Source: Chthoniobacterales bacterium (GTDB lineage Bacteria; Verrucomicrobiota; Verrucomicrobiia; Chthoniobacterales; DASVRZ01). From it: 64,000 bases of DNA. The translations under genes were made by a program, and so were the position numbers. Shown piece after piece: positions 62,567 to 64,000 of the stretch. Every line of letters starts with the position of its first letter. Position 1 is the stretch's first letter. A model generated the notes under the pieces. That model ran no database searches and had not been told where the DNA came from. It saw only the letters and a program-made list of their open reading frames with translations. The stretch is from NCBI GenBank assembly GCA_039930045.1, contig JBDSQB010000018.1:62001-126000 (forward strand), written 5' to 3'.

Positions 62567-63949
62567 ATGAATCCACACCTCACCCAACATCAAATCAGTC
62601 GCCGTGCCCTTGGCCTGGCGCATTCCGCGCTCGCCGCGCTCACGCTCCTGTCCGCCACGATGCCCACCGTTGCGGCTCCCGGCCCCGATTACCATGCCTG
62701 GGCCGCGACGCCGCCGATGGGCTGGAACAGTTGGGACGCCTTTGGCACCACGCTCAACGAAACTCAAGCCAAGGCGCAGGCCGATGTGATGGCCGACAAA
62801 CTCCTCTCGCACGGCTGGAATTTCTTTACCGTAGACATCCAGTGGTATGAACCCGCCTCCAAGGGCTTCGGCTACCGCAAGAACGCCAAGCTCTCGATGG
62901 ATGCTTATGGGCGCCTCGTTCCCGCCGTCGAAAAATTTCCCTCCGCCGCCAACGGCGCCGGTTTCAAACCTCTCGCGGACTATGTTCACGCCAAAGGCCT
63001 CAAATTTGGCATCCATCTCATGCGCGGCATCCCGCGCCAGGCGGTGACGCAAAACACGCCCATCCTCGGCTCCAACGCCCGCGCCGCCGACATCGCGGTC
63101 ACCTCCAGCACCTGCAAGTGGAACCCCGACATGTTCGGAGTGGACGCCACCAAGCCCGGCGGCCAGGCCTACTACGATTCCCTGCTCGCCCTCTACGCGA
63201 GTTGGGGTGTCGATTTCATTAAAGTAGACGACCTTAGCCGCCCCTACGACGACGTGCAATTGGCCGAGGTCGAAGCGATCCGCCGTGCCATCGACAAGAC
63301 CGGCCGTCCCATCGTCTTCAGCACCTCGCCCGGCGCTACGCCACTGGCTCGTGGAGAGCACGTCGCCGCCCACGCCAACCTCTGGCGCATCTGCGACGAC
63401 TTCTGGGACAAGTGGCCCGCCCTTCGCTCCCAGTTCAAACGCCTCCACGACTGGACGCCATACCGCGCGCCCGGAGCCTGGCCCGACGCCGATATGCTCC
63501 CGCTTGGGATGATCGAACTCGGTCGTCCCACCCGCTTCACGCCCGACGAGCAATGCACCATGATGACCCTCTGGTCCATCGCCCGCTCTCCGCTCATTCT
63601 CGGAGCCGATATGACCAAGCTCGACGAGGCCACGCTCGGGCTCCTGACCAACGACGAGGTCCTCGCCGTGAACCAGGCAAGCGCGGGCAACCGCCAGCTT
63701 TTCGACCAAAAGGGACTCATCGCGTGGGTCGCCGATGTCCCGGCATCGAAGGACAAATACCTCGCGGTCTTCAACACCGGCGGCTCGCCTGCGCCCGTCC
63801 CGGTCGAGCTTTCCGCAGTTGGTTTTACTGGCGGCGTGCAGGCGCGCGATCTTTGGAAAAAGGGGGAAATGGAAAGGGTCAGCGGGGTGTTTGCTCCCGA
63901 AGTCTCCGCCCACGGAGCACGGCTGTTCCGGCTCGTGCCCGTCCGTTGA
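62567..63949 (+). CDS. Secreted GH27 alpha-galactosidase-like enzyme, probable Tat signal
   Basis: 460 residues from ATG 62567. The leader contains ISRRALGL before a hydrophobic stretch ending PTVAAPG; the SRR-x-L pattern suggests Tat export. The catalytic domain starts ATPPMGWNSWDAFGT; the nucleophile Asp is in DFIKVDDLSRPYDD and the acid/base Asp in WRICDDFWDKW. A short C-terminal beta domain (LIAWVADVPASKDKYLAVFNTGG) completes it. It is clearly paralogous to the gene at 51923 but has a different leader. The frame is open from 62534 without export features. It would remove alpha-galactose side groups. Confidence 0.85.
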   Translation: MNPHLTQHQISRRALGLAHSALAALTLLSATMPTVAAPGPDYHAWAATPPMGWNSWDAFGTTLNETQAKAQADVMADKLLSHGWNFFTVDIQWYEPASKGFGYRKNAKLSMDAYGRLVPAVEKFPSAANGAGFKPLADYVHAKGLKFGIHLMRGIPRQAVTQNTPILGSNARAADIAVTSSTCKWNPDMFGVDATKPGGQAYYDSLLALYASWGVDFIKVDDLSRPYDDVQLAEVEAIRRAIDKTGRPIVFSTSPGATPLARGEHVAAHANLWRICDDFWDKWPALRSQFKRLHDWTPYRAPGAWPDADMLPLGMIELGRPTRFTPDEQCTMMTLWSIARSPLILGADMTKLDEATLGLLTNDEVLAVNQASAGNRQLFDQKGLIAWVADVPASKDKYLAVFNTGGSPAPVPVELSAVGFTGGVQARDLWKKGEMERVSGVFAPEVSAHGARLFRLVPVR

Positions 63950-63951
63950 TC

Positions 63952-64000
63952 ATGAAATTCCACCGCTCACTCTTCACGCTCATTTTCCTTGGGTTCGCCG
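63952..64000 (+). CDS. Start of a secreted protein, cut by window edge
   Basis: ATG 63952 follows the GH27 stop by 2 bp and opens MKFHRSLFTLIFLGFA, a typical signal peptide start (basic n-region then a hydrophobic run). Only 16 codons are visible, so the product is unknown. From its position it is probably another member of the saccharolytic series. Confidence 0.6.
   Translation, partial: MKFHRSLFTLIFLGFA

Noticed and set aside
32924-64000. The whole saccharolytic locus as one island bounded by the tRNA-Leu repeat
   Set aside because: The only second tRNA copy is at 35722-35778. No further copy was seen to the right, so the repeat supports only the 2.8-kb segment.

Overview
The window is chromosomal DNA of moderately high GC from a free-living, plant-polysaccharide-degrading bacterium, most likely a Verrucomicrobium (Chthoniobacter/Terrimicrobium-like). 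Three things point there: a giant secreted protein with autotransporter-type beta-strand repeats and a short C-terminal 'KRFYRV' tail, many secreted glycosidases without SusC/SusD, and several small conserved proteins typical of the PVC group. The phylum call is inference from gene content; no rRNA is present.

Region 1 (1-15.3 kb) is ordinary core genome. It holds a partial sdhC, a FUSC-family exporter, secreted proteins (a CXXCXGXG zinc-finger protein, a trypsin-like protease and a C39-like cysteine peptidase), DUF2062 and DUF423 membrane proteins, a TPR protein, glycogen synthase, obgE, a glycosyltransferase, and the overlapping assimilatory sulfate operon cysH-cysD-cysN.

Region 2 (15.3-30.1 kb) is a compact two-armed nitrogen cluster. 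A leftward operon encodes a creatininase-family amidohydrolase, a glutamine synthetase broken by one missing base, an SsuABC/TauABC-type transporter, a PuuE-like deacetylase, a Rieske oxygenase, an FGE-fold protein and a TIM-barrel isomerase. A rightward operon encodes a NikR-like regulator, two DUF1989 proteins (carboxyguanidine deiminase type) and a 1193-aa urea/guanidine carboxylase. The allophanate hydrolase amidase is absent; only its C-terminal domain is present, as a separate gene. The intergenic hub carries a NikR-type operator and phased direct repeats. The whole tract is about tenfold enriched in the pentamer CTAAC/GTTAG compared with its flanks and looks like a transferred block.

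Region 3 (30.2-38.5 kb) starts with clpB and tRNA-Leu(TAA). Behind the tRNA lies a small decayed island bounded by a degenerate copy of the tRNA 3' half. It holds fossils of an Mrr-like restriction endonuclease and a DUF72 gene, a glycosidase-like gene and a LacI-type palindrome. A PA14-like gene and a LacI regulator follow.

Region 4 (38.5-64 kb) is a long co-directional saccharolytic locus: an esterase/PATR giant protein, six GH43 genes (seven domains), GH2, two GH27, GH35 and two alginate-lyase-family genes (one truncated), plus a GH97 5' stump. Together they suggest stripping of arabinose, xylose and galactose side chains from hemicellulose or pectin outside the cytoplasm, with a cytoplasmic beta-xylosidase finishing oligomers. 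Repeated truncations and chimeras show that this locus is actively rearranging.
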